The notes below the pieces were generated by a model. The model was not told the DNA's origin and ran no database searches. It saw only the letters and a list, made by a program, of their open reading frames with translations. Of a DNA stretch of 64,000 nucleotides, positions 35,335 to 48,028 are shown piece after piece. Origin of the DNA: Oxytricha trifallax (taxonomy: Eukaryota > Ciliophora > Spirotrichea > Sporadotrichida > Oxytrichidae); assembly GCA_000711775.1 (NCBI GenBank), contig ARYC01000292.1, forward strand, positions 124,001-188,000, read 5' to 3'. Positions within the stretch are counted from its first letter, which is position 1. Each line of letters starts with the position of its first letter. Position numbers and translations under genes: made by a program.

Positions 35335-35739
35335 ATACTCACTTAAATTACTAATATTTAAACATTAAATCCCTCTACTAAAACCCTAATAAAGCATTCT
35401 TTAATAGTCTACTTTTATCAATCAAATAACTTCAGGGGTTTTGGAGTTTTTATTAGTTTACTGTCATAAAATGTTAATATAATATTTCCTAAAGTGGCCA
35501 ATATAATTTAATAGGAATTTAAAATTTTTATCAAAATAATTTTTATACTAAATGAGAAGCAAATAAACTGGTTTCACTGACTGACTAGCAGCAACTATTA
35601 TAATTTTTGTTCAAGAATCTAATCTGACTTTGTTATGATAATGATAAATTCGGTAAAATCGTTTATTTATTATTTTTCAAATTTTAGTTACTAAGCTAGT
35701 TTTTAGCACATAATGAAAGGGTAAATATCGCGACTTATC

Positions 35740-36066
35740 ACTAGGGTAAGCACTTACAACCGTAAAAATGCTAACCCAAAATTATCCAAGATCAGTCTAC
35801 TCTGTGTCACCAAATCTTTATCTTTCTTTTTTCTTCTTTTGTCCCAGGCTTTAATCAGTAGTCGTTCTGATGCTGCTTACTTCTTACCTGTGACATAACT
35901 AATTCTAGTCCATTTCATTCCCTTCACTTTAGTTTTAACAATACCCAATTTTGAAAATACCTTTCTCAGTACACTCAAGTCTGAGAGGCAAAGAGCTAAT
36001 TCTTAGAGTCGGTTCTTTTTCTTAATTATCAACAGATTATCTAACTCTGGTAATTTTCAAAATATA
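35740..36066 (-). other. Coding block, unidentified (likely gene segment)
   Basis: The minus strand reads about 100 codons of ordinary protein composition without TGA: KLPELDNLLIIKKKNRLQEL, then ALCLSDLSVLRKVFSKLGIV, KGMKWTRISYVTGKKQAASE and a basic stretch KAWDKRRKKKDKDLVTQSR. GC content is above the flanks. No start or family is recognised, and the frame decays into AT-rich sequence on both sides, as an MDS would. It lies 0.3 kb from the right end of TBE 2. Confidence 0.4.
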
Positions 36067-37528
36067 AATTTTAAATATTAAATGGTTTTAACTGTTTAAT
36101 TATAAATGTCATATTGATATTAATCCGTGGTTGTATCCTAATGTATATTTGAAATACCTTGAATGAAAATAATAATATTTTATTCCAACAAATTAAAAAT
36201 CTTTGTTAAGTAATATCAAAATTATAATTTACTTGATGGCATGGCCAATTAAATTAATAATTTATATTAAATTAAAATCTCCATAATATATGATATAAAT
36301 TAGTCATCGGTGATACTAATCATAATAGTCTAGTATTTTATTAAAAAAATGCTAAAATAGGATTGCCTTATCCCGTATTTAAGAAGATAAGGTTTTATCA
36401 GCCATTTGTCTATTCATAATATGAGAAAGTTACTTCAAGTAAAATATTATTAACTAATAATAATTTTCTGTTTAAATATACACTTTTCATTTGATTATCT
36501 CTCCTCTTATTTCCTAAAATATTATTTGTAGTTTAAATTCTATGTTTACTTATCCTCTATTACAATTTACATATTCCTATTTATAAGAATTAGTGCCTTC
36601 ACTTTAAGTTATCAAGCAACCGATCGTTTTCAAAATTATGATATTATATCTTTACTTCTGCACTTTATTTAAACTCTTTTTAATTATTATATCTAAAGTT
36701 TTGCAGATCATTTATAAAACATTCAAAAGCTTTGGGAATATTCCTCCATTTACTAAACAATTAATTGTTTTCTTAATTTTGTCGTTCAATTATCATTTCA
36801 TGTTGAATTTCTGAATAATTTTCTCTTTTGTCTCTATTTATTTGTGCTCATCATCTTTTCCATTGTAAATTTCGCATTTTACTATTGAATTTTTGTTCTT
36901 ATTTAATTTAATCAACTATTTTTCACCTTTATCAAGTATAATATGAGATAGTTTTTCTTCAGATTTAATTAGCTAATATCTAAGAAATTGGCTCACCAAT
37001 ATTTGATTCATAAATAAATTCTAAATAAATTTGAAATTTATGAAATGCCAAAAGTACAATATCAATACTATAAAATATATTTTATGTAAATATATCAATT
37101 AATGTGCCAAGTCTATTCCTCTTAAGAGTTATGATAGCAAGATTTCTTCAAATTTTCTAACAACAATTGATTTGTCAAACTTAAAAGCTGAAGTTGTTAA
37201 ATCAAAAACTTCATCAATTAACACCATTATACTTTTTAATATAACTTAAATTAGCATTTAGTATTTATTTCTCTGATTAATTAAAAATGCCTTAGTTAGA
37301 AATATAATCAATTTATCTTAATTATTTAGATTGACTAATTCATATAAAAGTATATGAAAATTTGGAGAAGTCAAAAATAAAATACACACCTCAATTCATA
37401 ACTATATTGCATGAAGATATAACAATTGAGTGAAATAATTACAACTTGTCATATTGAGTATTCTATATATATGTTATTTTGTCTCATTATTTATATCTTC
37501 TATAAATATCAAAGATGAAATACATCCA
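36067..37528. other. AT-rich spacer, nothing recognised
   Basis: No coding pattern or repeat element could be supported. Composition is typical of eliminated germline DNA. Confidence 0.45.
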
Positions 37529-37919
37529 ATCAATTCTGTTCTCTGATAAGTTCAACGATGTACAGTTTAATTTCTGAAAGTATCATCTTCTGAATGTCAT
37601 TGTCAAACCTAAGATCCATGTATCTTTTCGTGATTTTACAGCTATTCTCAAGTGTCTAAATAGCAAGCAGCTCAATTATAATTTGAATCTTGGCTGTCTC
37701 TTAAAAATCTCCTTTCATACCTTCTAAAGACATTTAATACCGCATCTCTTTCTTCCTTGAGAGCATCATTGACGTTATCCTACCTATCTATTGCTGTTTT
37801 AGGATCAGATGCCGCTGCTTTCTTTATAGTCATCGTGATCACGTTCTTAATCTTTAGAGCTTTGATTATTTTGTCAGACTTATCATTTTGAGAACACTTT
37901 GATAAACTTGGAGAATTTA
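37529..37919 (-). other. Coding block C of an unidentified gene
   Basis: On the minus strand, just beyond the inverted-repeat element, one frame reads SLSKCSQNDKSDKIIKALKI, then VNDALKEERDAVLNVFRRYE and RRFLRDSQDSNY; after a one-base shift it continues as IIELLAIQTLENSCKITKRY, FDNDIQKMILSEIKLYIVEL and IREQN to TGA. Heptad-like and charged, clearly protein-like. No family recognised. Probably the same gene as blocks at 38545-38870 and 39250-39514. Confidence 0.45.
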
Positions 37920-37928
37920 GGCATTTCT

Positions 37929-38530
37929 ATGTAATGGCTCCAAGAGGAGGGCCGCAAAGAATATTTTTTTAAATTATGAAAACATCAAAGTGTCATGGTA
38001 TAACTAATTATATGGTCTCTAATGACTTTTCTAATGAATCTATAGCAACCTGATTATAGAAACTTTTCACATTAACATCATAAAAATCATTAAATTTTGA
38101 ACAAATGTTACTAATTTTTTTAACTATATTTTATGATTATTTTATTTGTTGTTTTACATATATATTTTATTATATCGTATGCCAAGCTGTTATATTAACA
38201 TGAAGAACCTTTTGTGTAATGTATCAAATAGATTAGTAAACTGAATGATTAAATTTGCAACTATTTTAACAGCTTGGCATACGATATAATAAAATATATT
38301 TGTAAAATTACAAATAAAATAATCATAAAGTATAGTTAAAAAAATTAGTAACATTTGTTCAAAATTTAATAATATTTATGATGTTAATGTGAAAAGTTTC
38401 TATAATCAGGTTACTATAGATTCCTTAGAAAAGTCATTAGAGACCAATATAATTAGTTATACCATGACACTTTGATGTTTTCATAATTTAAAAAATATTC
38501 TTTGCGGCCCTCCGCTTGGAGCCATTACTC
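37929..38530. mobile_element. 602-bp inverted-repeat (foldback) element, imperfect 9-bp TSD
   Basis: Arms of about 260 bp (left to ~38195, right from ~38268) are near-perfect complements, beginning TAATGGCTCCAAGAGGAGGG and GCCGCAAAGAATATT and meeting at GCCAAGCTGTTA/TAACAGCTTGGC. The flanks GGCATTTCT (37920-37928) and GGCATATCT (38531-38539) differ at one base. No coding capacity. It separates two coding-looking blocks of the minus strand, so it either inserted in a gene segment or lies in an IES of that gene. Confidence 0.82.
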
Positions 38531-38544
38531 GGCATATCTGAAAA

Positions 38545-38870
38545 AGTTTATTGAAACAAAGTTCACGGGCGAAAATTAGAATGAAGAGCTGACAGAGTAC
38601 CATTAAATTATGCTTTAAAAATCTAGGGAAATTGAATATCCAATTAAGCCAAGTGTCTTAGAACAGAGATGATGATGCTACCAGATTTCAATGTCGCCTT
38701 GTGCTAATTTGACATGCGTCTTTGTGCATTTCCTAATCTCAGTATGCTATTACAATCTACTCTAGCAGCCAAGTCTATGAATTACTCTTGACCGCTTGCA
38801 CTTACATCTATTGGAAAGTTCTCTTTCTTTTGCTTGCAGAGGGATGGTCTTGAAGGAATTCTTTTAGTTT
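38545..38870 (-). other. Coding block B of an unidentified gene
   Basis: The minus frame reads KRIPSRPSLCKQKKENFPID, VSASGQEQFIDLAARVDCNS, ILRLGNAQRRMSNQHKATLK and SGSIIISVLRHLAQLDIQFP, open for about 100 codons. No domain recognised. Interrupted on its 3' side by the 602-bp element and on its 5' side by AT-rich, frame-broken sequence. Confidence 0.4.
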
Positions 38871-39249
38871 TATAAGACTTCTGACTATTATTTACCACTT
38901 GTCATTAGATAGACTCTGTATTCCTGTAGCAATCTCGCAGCATTTACAGATCCTTGTTATTTCAATCAATAGAGTTCCCATCCACTCTAGCTTAATCAAT
39001 ATATTTTTTATACTCTTTCAGCGTTATTACTGGGTTGTGGTGGTGAAAGATGAGTACTTCAGAAGTACAGAGAAATGCACAACAAATAAAAATTAATTCA
39101 TGCTGATGGAGATATCTACCAAGTTTTAAGGATGAATGACAACATTTACACTTTTTCATTTTCTTTATTATTGATAAGTATTCTAAATGACGTTTATTTG
39201 ATTATAATAACTTTATATTTTCCAAAAGGTTTATAATGATTCTTTGCTT

Positions 39250-39514
39250 TCAGGTCAAGCACTAATGAAGCTGTCACATCATGATCCTTCTACTCACAAT
39301 GCTTTAAGTTATACCTTAACTATGCAAAGATTATCTCCCAACTGCCCAAAGAGTTATAAGTATTGTCGGTCTTGCTTGAGACGGTAACATGATCAGTGGA
39401 CCCTACAAAGCCACTGATATTCAAAGGCATCCTTGTGATGTTGACGTTTGTAATGATGTTATAGTGAATGGTAAATACGTCTAAGCCTCCAGTCTCCTCT
39501 TCCCCTGAAGCCAT
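39250..39514 (-). other. Coding block A of an unidentified gene (possible N-terminus)
   Basis: ATG 39514 opens MASGEEETGGLDVFTIHYNI and continues through GFVGSTDHVTVSSKTDNTYN to HDVTASLVLDLKAKNHY, about 88 codons, before the sequence turns AT-rich. An upstream in-frame start cannot be excluded. A further short run with protein character (CCAFLCTSEVLIFHHHNPV) lies at about 39020-39100. Function unknown; probably the first segment of a gene that also includes blocks B and C. Confidence 0.4.
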
Positions 39515-39739
39515 GCTTGCCTGTCACTCCACTTATAGCACAAGCTCAATGGCACCAACACTGTGGATTGGTAATAGTGCTCGAATATTTCTCATCACCC
39601 TAGATTATATCACCATCTTAGACAGGTCGCCATTTATAGCAGTTTGTAAAAGTGCCATAAAAACTTCAACAATACAGCAAATTAATATGATCAAGATATG
39701 CAGATTATCTATTCATCCTAACTTCCGCGCTTTTTAAAC

Positions 39740-40886
39740 TTAATAATACAATAATTTTAAAACTATCAATAAAATCAAAACTTTTCCACATTCAATCTAA
39801 TTCTTATCGATTTATTATATCATCTATATTTTACTATTCTTATTCTTTTATTCACTCAAAAATTATACTTTAAAGTAATAAAATGGCAGTGAACATTTTT
39901 AACTTAATTTTATAATTAGAGACCTTTAAAATTTACGTTATTATACATTTAAGTAACCCTATTTTTTTATTGATTTATATTGATCATTCAGAGAAAATAA
40001 CAAAGTAATACATTGACAAATTGGGTAAATACATACAGAATTAAATAATTTCTTTAAAAAATGTAAAGACAAATTCCGTAGATATTATCAAAATCAAATA
40101 TAAGTCAATAAATAAAATAATGGAGCAGTGAGTTTTACAAATTAAAATTGATTAAGTAAATAAACTAAATCAATTTACATTTGTTATCCCACTTATTATT
40201 TCAGGATTTATTCTTGATTAATGTTAATCTCGTTTGATTTATAATTTTTCAAAAGACTGCTTCTTATTCTTACGTTACTTTAGATTTTTTTCTCTATTCT
40301 TTTTTATTAATTTTTCTTCAAGTAAGCCTTGAAATTTAAGATTATTTATCAGAATTCTAGATTTACTTTAGCAGAGAATCTTCTAACGCAGTTTCCTTGT
40401 GGCACCTTCAACTTAATCTATAATGCTATTGTAGAAATTTCTGTATTAAAACTAACTGTATAATATAATTTTTAAGAAAGATAAATGCTTTTAAAGCTTT
40501 TCACATAGCTAACTAAATTATGAATAATGAGATTTTAGTCTATTCACATATACTATATTTAAAAGTTATTTTAATTTGCTTAACAAACTTTTTTTGGTGG
40601 AGCAACTATTTTCTGAAATTTTTCTATTAAATTTTGAGATTGAATTAATTTATTGCAAAATTAATTGATTCTATCTAGTTATGGGGTGAAGTTTCCTGCC
40701 AAGGATTATTATAAAAAAACCTTTTTATGGAAGTTTTTTGCCAAGAAAAATTTTTTTTTTATGTGTAATTTATTATTTTAACAACAATAAACACCTTTAT
40801 GTTTTTCACATATTTGCGATTTAAGCAATTTAACCTACCAATCATAACGTATTCCAAGATCTATAATGATGAACAATATTTTCATT
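39740..40886. other. AT-rich spacer, nothing recognised
   Basis: No coding blocks or structured repeats supported. Confidence 0.45.
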
Positions 40887-41305
40887 ATTGTAGGAATACA
40901 TTTGATTTGGGAAATTAAATTAAAATTAAATAATTATATAATTAAATTCGTGGCAGTTAACTTTGTACAAACCTATGCAATATGGTATTTGTTTGATAGA
41001 GAATTCAAAATTAGCTGGACTTTATTATTGGCGGGATCCCTCAATCGTATTCATGGGGTGTGATAAATCGACTTCAATTTGGGGATTAAGTTCAACTAAA
41101 CAAATCACCCAAAATTGAAGTCGATTTATCACACCCCATGAATACGATTGAGGGATCCCGCCAATAATAAAGTCCAGCTAATTTTGAATTCTCTATAAAA
41201 CAAATACCATATTGCATAGGTTTGTACAAAGTTAACTGCCACGAATTTAATTATATAATTATTTAATTTTAATTTAATTTCCCAAATCAAATGTATTCCT
41301 ACAAT
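40887..41305. mobile_element. 419-bp near-perfect hairpin element, non-autonomous relative of the Rep-like element
   Basis: Arms 40887-41083 and 41108-41305 are nearly identical reverse complements with a ~24-bp loop. Termini ATTGTAGGAATACATTTGAT align with ATTGTAGAAATAAAATTGAT of the element at 21808-24378; both continue TTGG, and both carry GTGGCAGTTAACTTT about 65 bp in. The element encodes nothing: the 65-codon plus ORF inside is arm sequence. The near identity of the arms implies recent origin or continued gene-conversion-like repair. Confidence 0.85.
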
Positions 41306-44300
41306 AATACATCCTATGATATTATAATATAATTCAAATTTATCTTATTAACTCTTAAAATATGATTGACTTATACTTTAGCCATTTAACGAGTAAAAAT
41401 TTAATAATTAAAACATTTTATATAAATTTTATAAAAATTATATATAAAAAAAATATTTGACAGGAAATTTCCCCCCCCCCTAGTTTCTTCTTTTTACAAA
41501 ATATAATGAATTAAAAATTATGGATGTCTAATCAAAGCTTAGTAAGATTTTGTTATTGAAGTGGAGCTCTTAATTTAGGTCAATCAGGATAAGAATTACA
41601 GAAAGTGAAGAAAAGAAATTCGAACAAGTTTTAGAGTTTTCCTTTATTTATATTAAATACCACTTTTTAACTTCACATAGTAACAGGAAGCAAATATAAT
41701 TATAATTACACTTCATAATGAAGTCAAATAATATTTTAAATCTAAGAAGCTAATAGAATACCCTTTTAATTTTGATAAAACATGCTAATGAGCATCACCT
41801 TAATGCCAACATTATATCTATGCAATTTCTTTAAAATTAAGAAATTAATTTGTATATAAGCTATATTTAAAGTTTACAAATATGAACATAATGTTTCTTC
41901 CACTATTTAAAACTTTTGAAAATCTTCTTTTTGCAAAGCTCTTATTACAGAGCAGTAATTGTTAAATTGAAGAGATCTCATAAATTTTATCCTAAATGTA
42001 TTTAAAGATTACTTTGTTGACGGGTTTATTTTTAATTAAGCCCTTAATCTATATGAATAGTGGCAAAGCACAAAGATTCTAGGATCAATTACTAGAAAAT
42101 TAAGATAATTGGGAAACAGACTGCAGCTAATAAAAATTTATTCACTGATCTTACTTAAAATCTTATCCTATATCTAATGAAAAACTATTACCAAGATGTT
42201 TAAAAGTAATTATAAAATTTTATTATATAATATAAGAGTTAATATTAAAAAACAATAGAAAACATAAGAGAAAACAATTAAAGATAACGAAATCAATATG
42301 CTAAGGAAAGAGATTTGAACCAAAATATATTCTTGACCTGAAGTGCTGCTGTTTCTGAAAAGTCTTTAACAATAAAAAATATGTCAAAAACTATCATTAT
42401 TTTAATATAGTAAAATAAAATCAAATTGCATCAACTTTTAAGGATCATAATAAAGAAGAATCGAAAAGACTTCTCGGATTTACTAAATAATAACTCTTCA
42501 TACTATGAAAGTTCCACTAATTACAGTCAAAAAATTATTTAAAAAGAAAAATTTGTCAGACTTAAACGTGAAACTTTTTATAGAAAGATTTCTTAAAATT
42601 AGGTTAAATCAAATATAATTACAAAACCTGATAAGAAATGGTAAGGTATTTTAGAAGTAAAAATCAATTTTTGTTACAAAAAGTTTAAACTAGATTTAAT
42701 GTTTTGACCCTTAACCACTTAATTAATTTAGATATCCTCTCAGTACCAAAGAAATATATATATATAACACAACTACATAGTAGGAAGGATATAATTAATT
42801 TGATAGATTTCTAAATTTACCCACCATAATTAAAAATGCTCGAAAAGTTTTAACTAAGAGATGTCAATATTGGAAAAAATGAATGTTAGTATGGAATCCT
42901 AACTGAATATAATATTTAAAATAAGCTCTAGTTTATATCAGAAAGAACAAAATTAAAGAGAGAAAGAAAAAAGAGAATAAACTTTTTCTATCTTTGATTA
43001 ATAATAATAAAAAATATTTTTAACACTTAATTTTATTAAAAGTAATAAGAACAACGAAGAAGGGAGGAAAAGAACGGTGAAGTAGAATAAACAGAAAACA
43101 AGAAGTCTTTTCTAATTTCATAAAATCATTGATTATAATTTTTAAATCGCCAAAATAAAGGACTATCACTTAAATTAATAATTTTTATATGTAAATTTTA
43201 AGGTCTCTTGTTGTACATTTATCTTATTTTTATTATGGAATTTTTCTGCAATAGTCAACACCCAATACATTTAGCTTTTCTCGAAGGTAGTGATTTTACA
43301 AAAAATATCTAAAATTCTGTATCGGTCAAATAATTGATGCTATATTCTCTTTGATATTAAGTTATAACCGTTTTTGGCCAGTAATAATTAAAGGTATATA
43401 TAAATTCACTTGCTTGAAATAAGTTTTGTAGATAAATAATTTAGGATATCTAAATAGTATAAAGCTAGGTTGAAAGTTTTCATCATGGATTTAGGTTTTC
43501 TCTTGTCATAGCTACTAGTTTTTAATTTTATATATATACTTAAATATTTAATGACCAATTTATAACATAAAAATAATTTTAGAAGAGGAGAATAAGGATT
43601 AGATTATAAGTTATTATTAATCTTTTTAATATATTTTACAAATATGAACTACAAATTAATGCAAAATAATTACTAAAACTTAACAATCTACCCACAAATA
43701 GGTGCTTTGATAATTTCAAATTAATCTTACTTATATATATCTCATTTATTAAACTATTAATCTTACTTAAAATTTTAATATAGCTAAGGTAGAATTTTTG
43801 AGAGTAGAGTGAAAGAAAACAATTAATCTAGATTTTATCTTAAATTTATTTATCTAAATTAATCATCATTAATTTAATCTCAATCGACCCTAGACATTCA
43901 TTGCTTTTTTCTTTAATTTAAGAAAAGTAGGTATTTTTCCATCAATACCAGCATTACTCTACTCAAATGCTATTTTATCTTTCCACTTACTGGTTATGTT
44001 ATAATTTTCTTGGCTTTAAGTTCGAAAGTTTTACACTCAAATACTCTGAGCTTATCATGGGCCACTTCTTAAGTCTCTTTAATGATCGCCATCAGTTATA
44101 CATGACACCCAATTCAATTAATATTATTTCTAAATTATTCATCTACTCAACAATACTATAGCATGAGCATAGGGATTAAAGTCATTAGACTTTCAGAAAT
44201 TTTTTGAATTTTCTTGAGGATTTACAATTTTAAAGATAAAAAATCAATGTCAAACAAAGCCCATAAGAATACATCCATTAGATTCGTTCTTCCCTCTCAT

Positions 44301-44701
44301 GATTGTTTGAGCCAAGATTTATACTTTCGCTAATTTGAACACCAAAATAGATAGAAATAAACAGGGTACCCTTAATTATGGCTGGTTTATATCCAACTCT
44401 TTTATATAAAATTTACCTCATAGAAGGTGGGGTTTAAGGATATAAAAGCATTTAAGATTTTTAAGTTTGAATTAATTATGCTATAAAGTATTTAAAAATT
44501 TTGATTAGTATTCTTATATTTAAAATTCAAATTCTTAAACAACTACTCAACTTTTCAAAAATAGCGGTTAATCTTCATGGCTGAAATTTAAAAAATATAG
44601 CCCAATAATAAGTCAGTAATATATATATATATCATTAGATATGCACAACCAGACCCTCGATAGCAACATAGAGGAAAATAAATTAAAGGTCTGTCAAAGA
44701 T
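41306..44701. other. Long AT-rich region, nothing recognised
   Basis: Contains a C12 run near 41471-41480 and scattered short ORFs, including a 64-codon plus ORF at 43967-44161 with no recognisable motif. No TIRs or tandem arrays found. It ends where the reading frame of the first SecA-like gene begins. Confidence 0.4.
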
Positions 44702-47700
44702 ATGGACTTCAATGTTCCCAGCTCGAAATAGCTTAGGAGCAAAAAAGGTAGACTTTCTCTTTATTAAGGAGCTCAATATCCTTAACTGATTGATCGAGTT
44801 AAGGAGGTTCTACCTGAGCATGATTCTAACATGAGCGAGGTTCTCAAGCTTCATGAATTTCAACCTCTTATAGGCTCTATTTATATCCATCGATTCATAA
44901 GTAAGTTCATTCTGAATCGATAGAAGCAAAGGTCCTAACTGTCCAACAGAGCCAAGAGCATCGGTCGTTAAAGCCAGCTTGAATACCTAACAACGCTAAA
45001 AAACTTACCTTCAAGTGAAACATTTATAAGCAGCAACTTTAGTATGAAGAGCACTCAGCATCTTAATTAATAGCCGCAGTCTGAAAATCTAGGATAGATT
45101 TTGCTACGAGAAATAACTGCCAAGTGTTTACGAGAGTTTATGTTTCTTCCAGCTGATGACAGGTTTAAGTTCCTAGAGGGTATTCATGTCAGGAACAGCC
45201 AAATTCTTATTGACTTTTTAAGGCATTTGAAAAATTCTTGCTCAAATTTGAATTTGAATGGACTCTTCCGAATATTCGACGAACTTTGTGTCAGCATTCG
45301 AGAAACAATTCAAGTAAAGACAAGAATCTTCGTCGCTTCACTACTCTTTTATAACAACGAGATTATCACAATCTACAGTGAGCTAATAAGATCATCGATG
45401 TGCCTGCTTGCTACCAGACCAGACCTTCTAACATATCTGGGCCTGGCTAGCTTAATATTTGTGAACTAAATCCAGGAATTTGTAGAGTACTCAGTTGAAT
45501 TGGACAATCTCAATTCCAAAAACATAGGCGTTTTCACAATGATGGCCAACCTTTTCTAGCAATGATTTGTTGATTTCTAAGTTGTCAGGCTCCTTCTAAG
45601 TACTATTTTCTTCCTAAACAAACCATTCATAAGAGTGATGAAAGAGATCATGATTTAGGGCTCATTAGAGGAGTTCCGATTGAAGTTGTTTAGTATATTA
45701 TTGCTATCAGTTCTCTGAGTTAAGCTTTAAGCTAAGAATAATTGAAAAAAAAATATTCATGGGTATGAGAGAAATATTCAATAATTAGTGGGATTTTCTT
45801 AACCAAAGCTTGTACATTTTCTTTTTTTAAGAGCCTCACTTTACTCATAACAACGAATAACTGCATATAGTTAAGAAAATTGGAAGAAATATTAAAGATG
45901 GCTTAAGACATTTGCTACTTAATGGTAAAAAAAAGCATGAAGATTGCAATAAAGTGATAGAAGACCATTTGCATGGTAACTCTTGAAATCTCGATTATAT
46001 GCTTTCACTTCCCAAATTTTCCAATTAATTCACAAAAGATAAAAAATAGTTTGCCCTATCAATTTCTGGAGAGGAATGGGGAAGATCAATAAGTGTTAAA
46101 ACTTGTAAACTCTGGCTAAAAGACTGCCTTTAAAATCTCAGATTATTAGAAATAATTTGAGAAATATCTATAATTTAAGTTATTACCCCTCCAGACGCTT
46201 TGCTTAAATTATATTCTTGATCAATCAAACAATAGACTTTTCATCAATCTTGGAATGGGAACCGGTAAAACATTGCTTGCTACTTGCTCAACCATCTATT
46301 TGGAAAAGTAGCATGAGAATCCTGTGTTCATCATTGGCAAGAACGATCATCTTATACAAAGGAATGAAAGGTAGTTGAGACGCTTATTCAACACTTTAAT
46401 TTAAGAGAAAATGTAAATGAGTATGAGGAAAAAAGTGGTTTATATTACCTTTCTCAAAAAGAGTTCGAAACCTTTTGTGAAGATCGACAATTTTAAATCA
46501 TCCTGACCTAATCTTCCGTAGTAATTGATAAGCATGATTGGATTTTGTTTGACGGACCTGAACCTGCTATGCTGAGCCTTATAAAACATGTACTTAAAGT
46601 AAAACAACTGATAGCAATGACATGATCTAGACTAAAAATGAAAGAAAAGTAAATAATAGAACCATAATTTAAAACAGAGGAAATAGATTTCCCAATAATA
46701 AGCTCGATTAATGGCAATAAGAAGCAGCACTTGGTAGATGAAGTTGTAGTCACGAGCTTTTAGGATTACTTTAAAAAGCTTGATTATTTAAAAACATTCT
46801 GGTTTAGTACCAATCATAATTGTCGCGAGCTCTTCCTACCAGATGCTTGAAAATTGGTTTAAAAAGAAAAGTATAATATCCTTTGTTTCAAGAAAGCTAT
46901 AGCGTGGATGTAGAATTGAAGCTACCTTGGAGAGTGGTTTGTGCACGAGGGATAAACATGAAAAATATGGCATATTTTTGTTCTCTGAGACACAAGGTCG
47001 AGGTACTGATATCAAAACTTCACAAGAAATCGAGAAGAATGGTGGGCTTTATTTAATAATTGCTGACATATTTCATAGACGAGTTTAAGATCAAATAGTT
47101 GGCAGAGTTGGGAGACTCGAAAACAAAGGATATTGGCACTACTTGGTCAACAGCCAAGGAAATACCAGCACCATTGAATAGCTTGTAAGACTAAATAAAA
47201 AATAAAAAGACAATTAAACCCACTTTAGACTTCTAAAACTGTATCAAGGTTTATCCCAAGAAAAAGACAACTAAGCTTAGATCGAAACATAGAGAGCCCA
47301 GCATTCACAATTGCAGCAGACTCAGATTGAAGAATCTTAACATCCTCATGGTTTAAACTAGGAAAAAATTACATAAATTTCTGATTCTTTATCGCCTATT
47401 GTCACTCGCACTTCCGATGACTGCGATTTAAGAGCGAAGAAATTTTAACAGGAGCAGAGATAAAATGGAGAAATTTTAAAGAATGCTAGAAGGTTATTCA
47501 ACTCAAAAAAAGAGTAAAAGCAAAGCATTAAAAGCATTGATGAACTGCCATATCAATTCTTCTAAAATCTTGACATAATACTCTTTGATTCATCGTAGTT
47601 CACTCTTTTTGATGAGGGTAGATTATTTCCTCGAGGAATTATAAGCATGAACCTTAAAAGGATATCGGAATCTGATAAAAAGTTGATTCTAGGAAACGAT

Positions 47701-47916
47701 CTCTAAGAGAGGGTGAGTATTCGAATGATGATCAACCTAATGAACTTTAGATAAGCAGCGACTCTGAAACTTGTAAATCCAAATAAGAAATGGAGACATG
47801 GTTTCACAAGCAAAGATCTTCAACATTAAAAGATGATTCCTAAAGTTACAAAATGCAGACCAATTCTCTTAGTCAGAGAAGATCGAAGATCCTTAAAATT
47901 TCAATTTCAATTTTGA
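44702..47916 (+). pseudogene. SecA-type ATPase motor protein, copy 1, frameshifted
   Basis: A start at ATG 44702 (MDFNVPSSKQLRSKKGRLSL) is my choice; the frame is open further upstream. A conserved N-terminal region (YQGAQYPQLIDRV; FQPLIGSIYIHRFISKF) and a helical stretch (ADDRFKFLEGIHVRNSQILI ... GLFRIFDELC) precede the motor. Motor motifs: Walker A FINLGMGTGKTLLATCSTI at 46252-46272, Walker B-like VVIDKHDW where copy 2 has DEHD (Glu to Lys, codon 46530-46532), and the SecA-like C-terminal set QGRGTDIKTSQEIEKNGGLY then DQIVGRVGRLENKGYWHY at 46990-47145. The order GRGTDIK, GGL, QxxGRxGR is diagnostic of SecA-family motors. Shifts near 45540, 46490, 46620 and 47390 break it. The C-terminus ends at TGA 47914-47916. 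Confidence 0.7.
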
Positions 47917-48028
47917 ATTAAAGTTTATGATTTTTGATTATTCACAATTGTACTTAAAATATGATAATTTTGCAAGATTTTAAATAAAAGTTAAGTTATA
48001 AATCATTAATCAAATCCAAAGCTCAATC

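Larger units (their letters stand above)
31342..35451. mobile_element. Telomere-bearing element (TBE) copy 2, diverged
   Basis: The left end CAAAACCCCAAAACCC at 31342 is followed by TTTCAGTAGTTTGATTGAG; the right end is its diverged complement (CTTCAGGGGTTTTGGAGTTTTT). The ATT duplication is at 31339-31341 and 35452-35454. The same three genes as copy 1 occur in the same order and orientation, 4110 bp in all. TIR sequence beyond the C4A4 block differs from copy 1, so the two belong to different TBE subfamilies or are long diverged. Kinase and transposase genes are broken; the 22-kDa gene appears intact. The right telomere-like block has lost its second C4A4 unit. Confidence 0.93.

Noticed and set aside
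40866..41063. 65-codon ORF MMNNIFIIVGIHLIW...
   Set aside because: It is one arm of the 419-bp hairpin element; its mirror arm gives no matching protein on the other side.
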